Notes: generated by a model not told the origin, from the sequence alone. Numbered from the stretch's first letter, positions 1 to 10,200 are shown. The stretch: DNA of 56,989 nucleotides from an uncultured Muribaculaceae bacterium (GCA_904502025.1 CAJGDJ010000013.1:1-56989), one strand, 5' to 3'. Program-made: numbers and translations.

Positions 1-3000
1 TCGTATGCTTCAGCTTCGCGGATAGCTTTGAGTGTTTGAGCTTGGTCGGCACCCATAGCGATTTGTGCTACGTAAACATAACCGTAGGTTGAAGCGATAA
101 GACCGAGGTCTTTTTTGCGTACGCGTTTACCAGCAGCGGCAAATTTAGCGATAGCACCGATTGGAGTAGCTTTTGATGCTTGACCACCGGTATTTGAGTA
201 AACCTCAGTATCGAGAACAAGGATATTTACATTCTTACCTGAAGCGAGAACATGGTCAAGACCACCGAAGCCGATATCGTAAGAAGCACCGTCACCACCG
301 ATAATCCATTGTGAACGTTTTGCGATGTATTGTTTTACAGAGAGGATGTTGTTACAAGTATCGCAACCGCAAGCTTCACAAGCAGGAACAAGTTTGTCGG
401 CGATTTCGCGAGTCTTAGCTGCATCTTCTTTGTTTTCGAGCCATTCAGCAGCGAGAGCCTTGATCTCTTCGCCACATTTTGGACAGTTGAGAGCATCGTT
501 CATATAACCTTCGAGACGAGCACGCATCTTTTCGTTAGCGATTGTCATACCGAGACCGAATTCGCAGAAGTCTTCGAAAAGTGAGTTAGCCCAAGCAGGA
601 CCATGACCACGTTTGTTAGTAGTATAAGGAGTTGAAGGAACTGAACCAGAGTAGATTGATGAACAACCGGTAGCGTTAGCAACCATTTCGTGGTCACCGT
701 AAAGTTGAGTGATGAGTTTTACATAAGGAGTTTCACCACAACCTGAACAAGCACCAGAGAACTCAAATAATGGAGTAGCGAATTGGCTGTTCTTAACGTT
801 AGCTTTAACGTCAACGAGGTTTTGTTTTGATTCAACTTTATCTACGCAGTAGTCCCAAGTTTTTTGAACTTCGAGTTGTGATTCAAGGGGCTTCATTTCG
901 AGAGCTTTCACACCTTTCTTGCCAGGACATACGTCAACACAGTTGCCACAACCAAGACAGTCGAGAACGTCAACAGCTTGAATGAACTTCATGTCGGCAA
1001 ATTGTTTACCGATTGCAGGAAGAGCGTCAGAAGAAGGACATGCAGCCATTTCGTTAGCATCGAGAACGAATGGACGGATAGCAGCGTGAGGACAAACGTA
1101 AGCACACTTGTTACATTGGATACAGTTTTCTGAAATCCATTCAGGAACGAATGCAGCTACACCACGTTTTTCATATTTAGCTGTACCTTGTGCCCAAGTA
1201 CCATCTTCGATACCTTTGAATGCAGAAACTTTCAAGAGGTCGCCATCTTGTGCGTTGATAGGACGAACCACTTCGTTGATGAATGCAGGATTGTTGTTTG
1301 CTGCAACTTCATCATCAGCGAGGTTAGCCCATGTAGGATCAACAGCGAGAGTTTTGTATTCGTTACCACGGTCAACAGCAGCGTAGTTTTTATCAACCAC
1401 GTCTTGACCTTTCTTACCGTAGCTCTTAACGATGAATTTCTTCATTTGTTCTACAGCAAGGTCAACTGGAATTACTTCAGTGATGCGGAAGAATGCACTT
1501 TGAAGGATAGTGTTGGTGCGGTTACCAAGACCAATTTCGCGAGCAATCTTAGTAGCATTGATGTAGTAAACAGTGATATCGTTTTGAGCGAAGTAACGTT
1601 TTACTTTGTTAGGGAGGTTTTTAGCAAGTTCTTCACCGTCCCAGATAGTGTTCAACAAGAATGTACCACCCTTGCGAAGACCACGAGTTACATCATACAT
1701 ATTGAGGTATGCTTGAACGTGGCATGCTACGAAGTTAGGAGTAGTAACCAAGTAAGTTGAACGAATAGGATCGTCACCGAAACGAAGGTGTGAACAAGTG
1801 AAACCACCTGATTTCTTTGAGTCGTAAGCGAAGTATGCTTGACAATATTTGTTGGTGTTGTCACCAATAATTTTTACAGAGTTTTTGTTTGCACCTACTG
1901 TACCGTCAGCACCGAGACCGAAGAATTTAGCTTCGAAAGTGCCTTCGCCACCAAGAGCGATTTCTTCTTTTGGAGGAAGTGAAGTGAAAGTAACATCGTC
2001 GATGATACCTACAGTAAATTGGTCTTTAGGTTCGGGCAATGCGAGGTTCTCAAATACAGAGATGATTTGAGCAGGAGTAGTGTCTTTAGAAGCAAGACCG
2101 TAACGACCGCCAACGATAACTGGGGCGTTTTCTTTGCCATAGAAGCATTGTTTAACATCGAGGAATAATGGTTCGCCAACAGCTCCTGGTTCTTTTGTGC
2201 GGTCAAGAACAGCAATGCGTTTAGCTGTTTTAGGCACAGCAGCGAGGAAGTGTTTAGCCGAAAATGGACGATACAAGTGAACCGAAACAAGACCCACTTT
2301 TTCGCCATTAGCAACCATGTGGTCGATAGCTTCTTTAGCAGCTTCAGTAACTGAACCCATAGCGATGATTACGCGATCTGCATCTTCAGCACCATAGTAG
2401 TTAAACAAGCCAGATTTACGACCAGTGATTTCTGAAATCTTGTTCATGTATTCTTCAACGATTTCAGGAACTGCTTCGTAGTATTTGTTGCAAGCTTCAC
2501 GGTGTTGGAAGAATACGTCGCCGTTTTCAGCCATACCACGAGCCACAGGAGCTTCTGGATTCAATGCACGAGCACGGAAGTCGGCAAGAGCTTCTTGATC
2601 TACAAGAGGAGCGAGGTCTTCGTTTTCGAGCATTTCGATTTTTTGAATTTCGTGTGAAGTACGGAAACCATCAAAGAAGTTCACGAAAGGAACGCGTGAT
2701 TTGATAGTAGCCAAGTGAGCAACACCCGAAAGGTCCATTACTTCTTGAACAGAACCTTCTGCAAGCATTGCGAAACCTGTTTGACGCACCGACATTACGT
2801 CTTGGTGGTCACCAAAGATACTCAATGCATGAGATGCAAGTGTACGAGCCGATACGTGGAACACGCAAGGGAGCAATTCACCTGCAATTTTATACATATT
2901 AGGAATCATAAGGAGAAGACCTTGTGAAGCAGTGTAGGTTGAGGTCAAGGCTCCGGCTTGGAGTGAGCCGTGAACAGCACCTGCTGCACCACCTTCTGAT

Positions 3001-3191
3001 TGCATTTCCTGTACAAGGACGGTTTCTCCAAAGATGTTTTTACGTCCTGCGGCTGCCCATTCGTCAACATACTCAGCCATGGTTGACGAGGGTGTGATGG
3101 GGTAGATTGCTGCTACCTCTGAGAACATATACGAAATATGTGCTGCAGCTTGATTACCATCACAGGTCAAGAATTTCTTTTCTTTACTCAT
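1..3191 (-). CDS. nifJ: Pyruvate:ferredoxin (flavodoxin) oxidoreductase, 3' end cut by window edge
   Basis: Cytoplasmic enzyme that decarboxylates pyruvate to acetyl-CoA and passes electrons to ferredoxin, using thiamine diphosphate and three 4Fe-4S clusters. Reading the minus strand from ATG at 3191 gives an uninterrupted frame of about 1,063 codons running off the left edge; the family is usually about 1,170-1,200 residues, so roughly 100 C-terminal residues are missing. Visible are the N-terminal TPP-domain start (MSKEKKFLTCDGNQAAA, then YPITPSSTMAE), two ferredoxin motifs in the middle (CIQCNKCAYVCP and CLGCGNCVDVCP), the later cluster cysteines (SGACSGCGET, CPKCGEE, CEACGCDTC) and the TPP-binding stretch GDGASYDIGFGG. 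It is transcribed alone from a promoter just upstream. Identification is very safe; the gene is partial only because of the window. Confidence 0.96.
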   Translation of the reverse strand, partial: MSKEKKFLTCDGNQAAAHISYMFSEVAAIYPITPSSTMAEYVDEWAAAGRKNIFGETVLVQEMQSEGGAAGAVHGSLQAGALTSTYTASQGLLLMIPNMYKIAGELLPCVFHVSARTLASHALSIFGDHQDVMSVRQTGFAMLAEGSVQEVMDLSGVAHLATIKSRVPFVNFFDGFRTSHEIQKIEMLENEDLAPLVDQEALADFRARALNPEAPVARGMAENGDVFFQHREACNKYYEAVPEIVEEYMNKISEITGRKSGLFNYYGAEDADRVIIAMGSVTEAAKEAIDHMVANGEKVGLVSVHLYRPFSAKHFLAAVPKTAKRIAVLDRTKEPGAVGEPLFLDVKQCFYGKENAPVIVGGRYGLASKDTTPAQIISVFENLALPEPKDQFTVGIIDDVTFTSLPPKEEIALGGEGTFEAKFFGLGADGTVGANKNSVKIIGDNTNKYCQAYFAYDSKKSGGFTCSHLRFGDDPIRSTYLVTTPNFVACHVQAYLNMYDVTRGLRKGGTFLLNTIWDGEELAKNLPNKVKRYFAQNDITVYYINATKIAREIGLGNRTNTILQSAFFRITEVIPVDLAVEQMKKFIVKSYGKKGQDVVDKNYAAVDRGNEYKTLAVDPTWANLADDEVAANNNPAFINEVVRPINAQDGDLLKVSAFKGIEDGTWAQGTAKYEKRGVAAFVPEWISENCIQCNKCAYVCPHAAIRPFVLDANEMAACPSSDALPAIGKQFADMKFIQAVDVLDCLGCGNCVDVCPGKKGVKALEMKPLESQLEVQKTWDYCVDKVESKQNLVDVKANVKNSQFATPLFEFSGACSGCGETPYVKLITQLYGDHEMVANATGCSSIYSGSVPSTPYTTNKRGHGPAWANSLFEDFCEFGLGMTIANEKMRARLEGYMNDALNCPKCGEEIKALAAEWLENKEDAAKTREIADKLVPACEACGCDTCNNILSVKQYIAKRSQWIIGGDGASYDIGFGGLDHVLASGKNVNILVLDTEVYSNTGGQASKATPIGAIAKFAAAGKRVRKKDLGLIASTYGYVYVAQIAMGADQAQTLKAIREAEAY

Positions 3192-3267
3192 AATTTTGTA
3201 ATCTATTTATATAGGAATTATAATGATATTTCTTTACGTATATATACATTATTAATTTTAAGACTTG

Positions 3268-3298
3268 CAAAGGTACGAATTTATTGATTAATTGCCAA
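3268..3298 (-). promoter_or_regulatory. Promoter of nifJ
   Basis: Read on the minus strand this is TTG (3298-3296), 20 nt, then TACCTTTG (3275-3268), a perfect fit to the Bacteroidetes -33/-7 consensus TTTG-N19-21-TAnnTTTG. It lies about 77 bp before the nifJ start codon, leaving a moderate 5' leader. Confidence 0.8.
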
Positions 3299-3458
3299 AA
3301 ATATATGTCCGAAGTTGCAAATAAACAATCTAAGCGATGTTTTGGTTGGTAAAATATTCCAAAAATGAATAGTAGTAAGGCTAAAAATCCACAACTTCCG
3401 TTCTTGAAATTAGATAGAATGGCAGAAACGACATAAAGGACTATTGTATGGGAAAGCT

Positions 3459-3494
3459 CTCCTCTTGATTCAAGAGGAGTACCCCGAAGGGGTA
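3459..3494. repeat. Paired small palindromes, REP-like
   Basis: Two adjoining perfect palindromes sit in the nifJ/B3-4 gap: CTCCTCTTG-att-CAAGAGGAG (3459-3479) and TACCCC-gaa-GGGGTA (3480-3494). They have no U-run, so a terminator role is unlikely. They look like an interspersed repeat remnant. Apart from these, the promoters and the terminator, nothing is seen between 3299 and 3586. Confidence 0.5.
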
Positions 3495-3586
3495 AGGTGA
3501 TGAAAGAAAATCGATATATTGGAGATTGCGTAGCTTTTGAGTTTATTAAAAAATCTTAAAATTAGTAGTGTTTAGAGTAATTATTG

Positions 3587-3616
3587 TTGCTAATTCAAAA
3601 ATAGTACTTACATTTG
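3587..3616 (+). promoter_or_regulatory. Promoter upstream of the B3/4-domain gene
   Basis: TTG at 3587-3589, a 19-nt spacer and TACATTTG at 3609-3616 match the Bacteroidetes promoter consensus. Transcription should start near 3622, about 140 bp before the next gene and just before a strong terminator-like hairpin. Confidence 0.7.
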
Positions 3617-3664
3617 CATGTGTGTTTTTCATAGTATTAGATTAAGATAAAGGTTTAAAGGAAA

Positions 3665-3694
3665 AGAGACGTCGTGATGACGTCTCTTTTTTTT
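3665..3694 (+). terminator. Intrinsic terminator or attenuator hairpin
   Basis: AGAGACGTC (3665-3673), a 5-nt loop and GACGTCTCT (3679-3687) form a perfect 9-bp stem followed by a run of T to 3694. It lies only about 45 nt after the predicted transcription start and 66 nt before the B3/4 gene. It may end a roughly 70-nt small RNA or attenuate the downstream gene. Confidence 0.75.
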
Positions 3695-3760
3695 GCTTGA
3701 TAAGGAGTTATTTATTATTTTTGCAAATACAAAGAATAATTAGTTGTTACTTTGTTGAAA

Positions 3761-4429
3761 ATGAGAGTTATATTTGATTCAGAAATATTGTCGGTAGCTC
3801 CACGATTCAAAGTGATTAAGATTGAGGCAACGGTTGAAAACGGTGCAACATCTGATGCTTTGTGGCAAGAATTGCTTGCAGTGGGAGAGTGGGTGCGAGT
3901 TGCGTATGATATGCCCATGATTAACAAGCGCCCCGGTGTTGCTGCTACTCGTCAAGCATACAAGGCTTTAGGGAAGGAACCTAATCGTTATCGTCCCTCG
4001 AGTGAGGCTCTTTGTCGTCGATTGGTGAAAGGAATGGAACTTTATCGCACATTGACGATGATTGACTTGATTAATTTGCTCTCGGTGCGTACCGGTTATT
4101 CGATAGGTGGTTTTGATGCCGATAAAATCAGTGGCGACACATTGTGCTTGGGTGTCGGACGTGAGGGAGAGCAGTTTGAAGCAATTGGTCGTGGATTGCT
4201 CAATATTGCATCGCTACCCATCTATCGTGATGCTGTGGGAGGGATAGGAACTCCCACGAGCGATGAAGAACGCACTAAATTAACTACCGACACTTGCCGA
4301 TTGCTAATGTGTATCAATATATATGGAGAGGAAATGTCGGTGCAAGAAACGATTGATCTTGCTACAGATTTGCTCACTCGCCATGCTCATGCCTCCGATA
4401 TTAACATTGAAATTATCTCAGCCCAATAA
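3761..4429 (+). CDS. B3/B4 tRNA-binding-domain protein
   Basis: A 222-residue cytoplasmic protein resembling the B3/B4 domain, the editing domain of the phenylalanyl-tRNA synthetase beta chain, found here as a free-standing protein. Supporting stretches are NKRPGVAATRQAYKALGKEP, then YRPSSEALCRRLVKG and NLLSVRTGYSIGGFD, typical of the PheT-like B3/4 fold. The frame can be extended to a TTG at 3752, but the ATG at 3761 is the better start and gives MRVIFDSEI. Free-standing B3/4 proteins are thought to act on mischarged tRNA or free amino acids; the substrate here is unknown. The Sua5-like gene follows 19 bp later, so the two probably share an mRNA and a link to tRNA biology. Confidence 0.8.
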   Translation: MRVIFDSEILSVAPRFKVIKIEATVENGATSDALWQELLAVGEWVRVAYDMPMINKRPGVAATRQAYKALGKEPNRYRPSSEALCRRLVKGMELYRTLTMIDLINLLSVRTGYSIGGFDADKISGDTLCLGVGREGEQFEAIGRGLLNIASLPIYRDAVGGIGTPTSDEERTKLTTDTCRLLMCINIYGEEMSVQETIDLATDLLTRHAHASDINIEIISAQ

Positions 4430-4448
4430 TCAATAAAACCTAATATCC

Positions 4449-5057
4449 ATGAAAATCTTAAAAATGTACACATCAAACATCAATGATCGTTTTATGGACG
4501 AAGTTATTGATACTCTGCGAGATGGCGGAATAGTTATATATCCCACCGACACGCTTTATGCCATAGGGTGTGATGCTCTTAAAAACAACGCAATTGAGCG
4601 TATATGTAAAATCAAAGGAATCAATCCTCAACGCACCAACCTCTCAATCGTGTGTAGCGATATTTCTCAAGCTTCGCAATATGCCCGCATCGACAATCGG
4701 GCCTTTCAGCTTTTGCGTGAAAATCTGCCTGGGGCATTTACGTTTATTCTGCCGGTGGCTTCCACCTTGCCAAAAGTGTTTAAGGGGCGTAAAACGGTGG
4801 GTGTTCGCGTTCCCGACAATGCAATTACGTGTGAAATAGCCTCACGATTAGGAAATCCCATTCTTACCACCTCGATAGAGTGGAACGATGACCCCGAAGA
4901 TGGTTGTAATCCTCAGGCAATAGCGATGAAATATGAAAACGATGTGGACATCGTTATCGATGGTGGTTATGGCGAATTAATACCCTCGACTATTGTTGAT
5001 TGTATTGATAGTTCTGCCCCCGAAATTCTCCGAGAAGGAAAAGGAAATCTAAAGTAA
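4449..5057 (+). CDS. Sua5/YciO/YrdC family protein, threonylcarbamoyl-AMP synthase type
   Basis: A 202-residue protein of the Sua5/YciO/YrdC family. True TsaC/Sua5 enzymes make threonylcarbamoyl-AMP for the t6A modification of ANN-decoding tRNAs. Family marks are the N-terminal GGIVIYPTDTLYAIGCDA (residues about 26-43), the KGINPQRTNLSIVCSD stretch (canonical KxR-type nucleotide site), LPGAFTFIL, VGVRVPDN and the C-terminal IPSTIVDC/ILREGKG. The KGxxP motif and the short length without a C-terminal Sua5 domain suit the YciO branch as much as TsaC, so I do not give a gene symbol. It lies 19 bp downstream of the B3/4 gene on the same strand, a probable two-gene operon. Confidence 0.85.
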   Translation: MKILKMYTSNINDRFMDEVIDTLRDGGIVIYPTDTLYAIGCDALKNNAIERICKIKGINPQRTNLSIVCSDISQASQYARIDNRAFQLLRENLPGAFTFILPVASTLPKVFKGRKTVGVRVPDNAITCEIASRLGNPILTTSIEWNDDPEDGCNPQAIAMKYENDVDIVIDGGYGELIPSTIVDCIDSSAPEILREGKGNLK

Positions 5058-5245
5058 CCCTCTGTTCAAAAATCTAAGAACAGAAAGACATAATTTTTCA
5101 GAATGACACAAATTATGTTTATATTTTTGTCTAAATTATGCGTCAGCCCAGTGCCCACCTGTTTTAGGGGTTCGTCTCTAAGGACTCTAACGATTGATAA
5201 ACCTACGGATAAGGGGGCAATCCGGAGGATTGATTTTTTGCGTAG

Positions 5246-5396
5246 CCGGGAATAGCCACGAAGTGGTTATTCCCGGAATGTGATTGAAGCAGATTGGAAT
5301 CTGGAAGATTCGTTATTTGTGACAATTAAAGATTCTTCCAGAATCACATTCATTCTTATCCTTTCCCGGGCATAACCACTTCGTGGCTATACCCGG
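5246..5396. repeat. REP doublet, inverted pair of palindromes (MITE/BIME-like)
   Basis: Two 31-bp imperfect palindromes, 5246-5276 and 5366-5396, each start with CCGGG, have GCCAC/ACCAC arms and end with CCCGG. They are near-identical when one is reverse-complemented. Between them a second level of symmetry is visible: GAATGTGATT (about 5277-5286) against AATCACATTC (5342-5351), and TCTGGAAGA against TCTTCCAGA. The whole 151 bp can fold into one long structure. This fills most of the 410-bp gap 5058-5467; the rest of the gap shows no gene. Confidence 0.7.
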
Positions 5397-5431
5397 CTAT
5401 CGAGAAACATTACCTTCGGCAATGCCTACCC

Positions 5432-5470
5432 CACGCGTCAGCCCTTTTGTTCTTATGTTCTTGTGTCTTA
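5432..5470 (+). repeat. Direct repeat, left copy flanking the DUF4143 ATPase gene
   Basis: Begins CACGCGTCAGCCCTTTTGTT and continues with TCTTATGTTCTTGTGTCTTA. The same unit recurs on the other side of the ATPase gene (7013-7032 and 7049-7086), and a shorter ATGCGTCAGCCC copy lies near 5138. It runs into the stop codon of the ATPase gene. Confidence 0.65.
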
Positions 5471-6838
5471 ATATATTATGTTCATTCTGTCATTCTGTCT
5501 AAAAACAGGAACAGAAAATGCGTCATCATGAAGTAGGAAGCCCATATATAGAGGCAGAGTTAAGATGTTATTAGCAAATCCAACATTATAATTGCCTAAT
5601 TTTATTGCGTGATATACATGATATTTTTCAGGGTGATTCAAGATTGTTTTAGTGCTTTTGGCATTCCCCGATGTCGCTTTACATTCCAATAATGTGCAGT
5701 TACCATTCAATCTAATGACAAAATCCACTTCAAGTCCCGACTCTTTATGAAAATAATATAATTTTCTACTATTTTTAGTTAGAAAATCTGCTATCAAGTT
5801 TTCAAATATAGCTCCTTTATAACCCAACAATGAGCCATTCAAAATATCATAACTTGTTCCATCTTCAAGCATACTGATAAAAAGCCCTATATCAGCCATA
5901 TATACCTTAAAAATTCCGTCTATCGCATTGCCATCTAATGGCAGTTCGGTTATGCTTAAATTATAACAACGATTTATTATCCCGGCATCTTCAATCCATT
6001 GTAAAGAACCTGCATACATTGATGCAGTACCTTTCTTTTTTATGACTGAATATTGAAACTTTTTGTTCTCTTTTGCTAACTGCTTGGGTATAGAATCAAA
6101 ACATTCTCTGATTCTCGCTTTATCACTTGCTGAGGCATACTTTATCATGTCGTCGCGATAGCCATTGATGATGTCACGTTGCATTCGTGTTACGTTATTT
6201 ATCATCTTTGAATTGACAAATTCGGTTACTACTGCCGGCATGCCTCCTACTACCACATATTGCAAAAGCAGGTCTCTCATGCGATTATGTAAAACGTCAG
6301 GTACCTTAGATATTGTAGTTATGCAGTTTTTTAGCTCCTCGACAATCTTCGGAGTAATCCCATTTGCCCATAAAAACTCTTCAAAATCCAGTGGATACAT
6401 CGTAATAATTGTTTCATATCCTACCGGAATTGATACCGGTTGCTCTTTATAGCCACTAATGCCCAATAATGAGCCGGTGCATATAACATCATATCTACCA
6501 TCTAACTTAAAAAACTTAAGAGCAGCTCTTGCTTTGGGATATTCTTGGATTTCGTCTAAAATCAAACATGTATCATGTGGTTCAAATTTAATTTTATCAC
6601 CCATTAATGCCGTTAAATACATCACAATGTCATCTACATTAAGAGCTCCATCAAAAACGGTTGAATATAATGGATTCTCAAAAAAATTCACATATACCAC
6701 ATTTTTATAGTTCTTGTTTGCAAAATCAAGAACCGAAAATGTTTTACCACATTGTCGGCACCCCTTTACGATAAGTGGATTATGCGACTTGGTATTTTTC
6801 CATTCTATAAACTGTTGTTCAATTTTGCGTTTGAGCAT
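5468..6838 (-). CDS. AAA ATPase with C-terminal DUF4143 domain
   Basis: A 456-residue protein of the AAA_14/DUF4143 family, common in variable copy number in Bacteroidales genomes; its biological role is not established. The N-terminal half has a Walker A motif GCRQCGKT (about residues 26-33) and a Walker B LILDEIQEYP (about 92-101), followed by the CTGSLLG sensor-like stretch. The C-terminal half carries the DUF4143 signature FENLIADFL then FVIRLNGNCTLLECKAT, which resembles a PD-(D/E)xK nuclease-type fold (E, D, E and K in order). The gene stands alone, faces away from its neighbours and is bracketed by copies of one repeat family. That suggests it is a mobile or accessory insertion. Start at 6838 is the first ATG and gives a typical MLKRKIEQQ N-terminus. 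Confidence 0.88.
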   Translation of the reverse strand: MLKRKIEQQFIEWKNTKSHNPLIVKGCRQCGKTFSVLDFANKNYKNVVYVNFFENPLYSTVFDGALNVDDIVMYLTALMGDKIKFEPHDTCLILDEIQEYPKARAALKFFKLDGRYDVICTGSLLGISGYKEQPVSIPVGYETIITMYPLDFEEFLWANGITPKIVEELKNCITTISKVPDVLHNRMRDLLLQYVVVGGMPAVVTEFVNSKMINNVTRMQRDIINGYRDDMIKYASASDKARIRECFDSIPKQLAKENKKFQYSVIKKKGTASMYAGSLQWIEDAGIINRCYNLSITELPLDGNAIDGIFKVYMADIGLFISMLEDGTSYDILNGSLLGYKGAIFENLIADFLTKNSRKLYYFHKESGLEVDFVIRLNGNCTLLECKATSGNAKSTKTILNHPEKYHVYHAIKLGNYNVGFANNILTLPLYMGFLLHDDAFSVPVFRQNDRMNIIY

Positions 6839-6971
6839 ATATGTCTGATTTTATGGTTGTTCTGCTATGGGACGACTTTTTCAAGCCACATTTTGGTGTT
6901 ATGTGCGACTTTTCTAAGCGACTTTTTTGTGGCAAATATAGTATTTTCCTAACGACTTTGCAATTTTTTTG

Positions 6972-7086
6972 AATAAGAAAAAGACATAAGCACATAAGAA
7001 CAAAAGATTTTTCACGCGTCAGCCCTTTTGTTATGTCTTTGAACCCCCATGCGTTAGCCCTTTTGTTTTTATGTTCTTGTGTCTAA
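6972..7086. repeat. Repeat cluster right of the DUF4143 ATPase gene
   Basis: Contains CACGCGTCAGCCCTTTTGTT (7013-7032) and a second copy CATGCGTTAGCCCTTTTGTT running on with TTTATGTTCTTGTGTCTA (7049-7085). Both repeat the unit at 5432-5470. Upstream, 6979-7007 (AGACATAAGCACATAAGAAC and on) is a partial inverted copy of the same unit. The rest of the gap 6839-7222 holds the promoter at 7120-7151. Confidence 0.6.
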
Positions 7087-7119
7087 AAATGCCTCATTTT
7101 GATTTTTTTATATAATAAA

Positions 7120-7151
7120 TTTGTAGTTGTGCTAATTAATTCTTATATTTG
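7120..7151 (+). promoter_or_regulatory. Promoter of the giant exported protein
   Basis: TTTG at 7120-7123, a 20-nt spacer, then TATATTTG at 7144-7151: an excellent Bacteroidetes-type promoter. The predicted start near 7158 leaves a leader of about 65 nt before the ATG at 7223. Confidence 0.8.
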
Positions 7152-7222
7152 CTCAATTAATATGGATAATTGTCTATATACAAATCAAATAAGAAATTAA
7201 TAATAACTAAACCATATTTATT

Positions 7223-10200
7223 ATGAAGAAAAAACTTTTACACCTTTTTGCCGTTTGTATGGCAATGGTTACGGCAATTCCAATTGCCAACGCTGCAGCA
7301 AGCGATTACAAAATCAACACTCCCACTAAAAACTGGACTACAGAATTTACTACTCCTAATGACAACTCTCGTCAGTTGGCAATTTCAAAAGATGGGGTAC
7401 CTTATACTCTATCAGAAACTGATAAAGCTTTTGGTTATGTTTCAACATATCGTTTAACTTCATCAGGCAACACACTGGTCAACCTTGGTTGGACTTCAAC
7501 AGGTGCAGCAAATGCATTTGACGATGCAGGCAACTATGTTACACACTCGGCAGGTTCAGCTGGTCCAACACAAACCGTAACAACCAGTCCGGCTTCTAAA
7601 TTTTGCGTCAGAGAAGGTCCAATCAACCATACTGATAATAATGGTGTATTCCTAAATGGTTCTGGCGTTGAGATGAATGGGTACACCGCCGAAAAAGTTA
7701 CTCTTTATCTTGATGCTACTGGTAATATTCGTCATGGCAATGGATATATTTGGTTTGCTCAAACAGGAACAAGTACAGATATCACTTGTTTAGTAATTAG
7801 TAATGTGAATGGTGTCCCAACCGTATCGGGAAAGAAATCATTCAATACTGGCATTGTATCAGGTGGTGGTAATGACAACTACCTTCATTTCTATGACACG
7901 TCATCTGAAACCGCATTAAAAGGTATATTAATAGTGCGTGGTGTGGGAATTTATGACGTAACATTAAATGCTTCCGCTGGAACAGTAACATCTGTAAATG
8001 AGATTCCAAGTACTGCAAACGAAGAATTCAATAGTCTTGGTGCTCACATTTTTACAATGCGAGGCCGTAAACTATTATGTCGCAATACTCGTAGAGTTGG
8101 TGTAGATGGTCTAGCAAAAAACCGCTATTCAGAATTTGAAATTTTAGATATTACCGATAGCTACACTAACCCAACTAAAATTGCAACTATTGACCACTTA
8201 CCCGGCAAGTATTCAAATGGTCCTTCACTTGGTAATGGACACAATACAGGTTCATTTATTCAAACACATAAACATTCAGAGGACAAAGTTGAAATCTTCG
8301 CTTATGTGCAAGGTTCAGGTTGCTCTTCTTATATAATCACTGCTTCGGCAATCACAGCTCCGGTTTCAAACTTAAAAGCAGAGATTGTAAGTGGCACTGC
8401 AAATGAAATTAAAGTTTCATGGGGTGCACCATCGCAAGGTAAAGCTACAAAATATGCCATAAGTTATTCTATCAATGGCGGAGCTTATTCGGCAGAAGAA
8501 GAACTAACAGCTACATCTAAAACATACTCAAATCAAGCTGATGCTACATATAAATTTAAGGTTCGTGCTTACTTCGGTGGCTCAAGTACATGGGGTGCTG
8601 CTACTGAAACAAATAGTGTAACTGTTACTAATTACACCGACCCGGTAACTAATATGCAAGTGCAAACCGGTAGTGGTATGCCTTATAGTGCGATTGTGAA
8701 TTGGAATGCTCCAAGTGGAGAAGGCACTCCATCAAAATATGCTGTAAGTTATTCTACTGATGGTGGTTCTACTTGGTCAACAGCTATAGAAACTACCGAT
8801 AAGACAAAAACATTAACCGATCTTGCACCTGGTCAATACATATTCAAGGTAGCTCCATACTATTCAATGTCGTGGGGTGTGGATGAAACAGTAAGTGCAA
8901 CCGTTTATGGTGTTACAACTCCTGTTTCAACCGTAAACGTTGCATACTACAATAATACAGGTAACAGTGTGGAAGTTTCGTGGACTGCACCTGCCGCAGA
9001 TGTTACTCCCGACAAATACCAAGTGTGCTACTCAAGCGATGGTGGCTCATCATGGTCAACAGCCGTTGAAACTACCAATTTGTCCTATGTATATAGCAAT
9101 TTGCCATTAGGTACTTACACATTTAAGGTAACACCTATCTACAGTGGCATTGCCGGCGATGCAGCTCTCTCTGAAGATATCAAATCCCTCGCCCCAACAG
9201 GCTATACATTCACAACTTCAAAACGTTGGGAAGTGCGTGGTACATTAGGAACAGCAGCTGCTCCGGCAGGTAAAAGTATTGCAGTGTCAAATAATATGAT
9301 GTATGTTGCAGCACCTGAATCATATGGTACAATGTCATACGTGAGCCAAAGTTTAGGTTCAAATCCAGCTTCGTGGCCCAACTTTGATACAGGATTTGCC
9401 AGCTATAAATGGGGATATGCGATGGATAATGATGATTCCGGAAATATTATAGCAAAAACAGGTTCCGGTCCCGGTTCTACAGCAACTCAATTCTCGGTAT
9501 ATCCGGCAGGTGCGACAAGCAATGCAAGTAAAAAGGAAATTACCTTATCGGGAGATTATCTTCCCGGAGGTCGTTTTGACTTTATGGCAGCAACAGGAGA
9601 TGTATATAGTGGGACTGGCTATATCTGGTTTGTTCCAAATGGTACAGGTTCAATTAAAAGATTAAAGATTGAAAATAAATCAGGAGTCCCCACTCCAACC
9701 GAAGTAACTACCTGGACTATCCCTCTCACCATAAATACTCAAGTTGCGATTCGCCCTCTTGAAGATGGTCGATTGTATTACCATTCTTGGGGAAATTCTT
9801 GTGCAATCATTACCCTACCAGAAGGTGGAGGGGAAGTCACTTCAAGCATGATTGAGAACTTGTCAATCAGTGCAACTGCCAAGAGCAATATGAATTCCGA
9901 TATGTTTATGTTGCATGGAAACACTTTCCACGTAAAGAATGATGGTGGAGAACTCAAGAGTATTGGTATTGAGATTAAGAACTTGACCACTGCAGGAAAT
10001 GGTGACGCAACATACATGCCATTTGAAGGATTAACTTCTGCCGATGGAAACAGTACAGTTTCCGGAGTTTCTGCGTATGGCTCATTGGTTCGTGCCGTGA
10101 ATGTAGATGAAAACACTGCCGATATATATTGCTATTCTCCTAATCATGGTGTAACAGTTTATCGCGTAACCTCAAGCCCTGTTTATACCATAACAGGAGC

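Noticed and set aside
1188..1760. A 190-codon plus-strand frame inside the nifJ region.
   Set aside because: It is antisense to the strongly conserved nifJ reading frame, including its ferredoxin motifs.
3752..3760. TTG start for the B3/4 gene.
   Set aside because: ATG at 3761 is in frame 9 bases later and is the more likely start.
7049..7086. Repeat units around the ATPase gene as a CRISPR array.
   Set aside because: Only a few uneven copies, no regular spacers and no cas genes.
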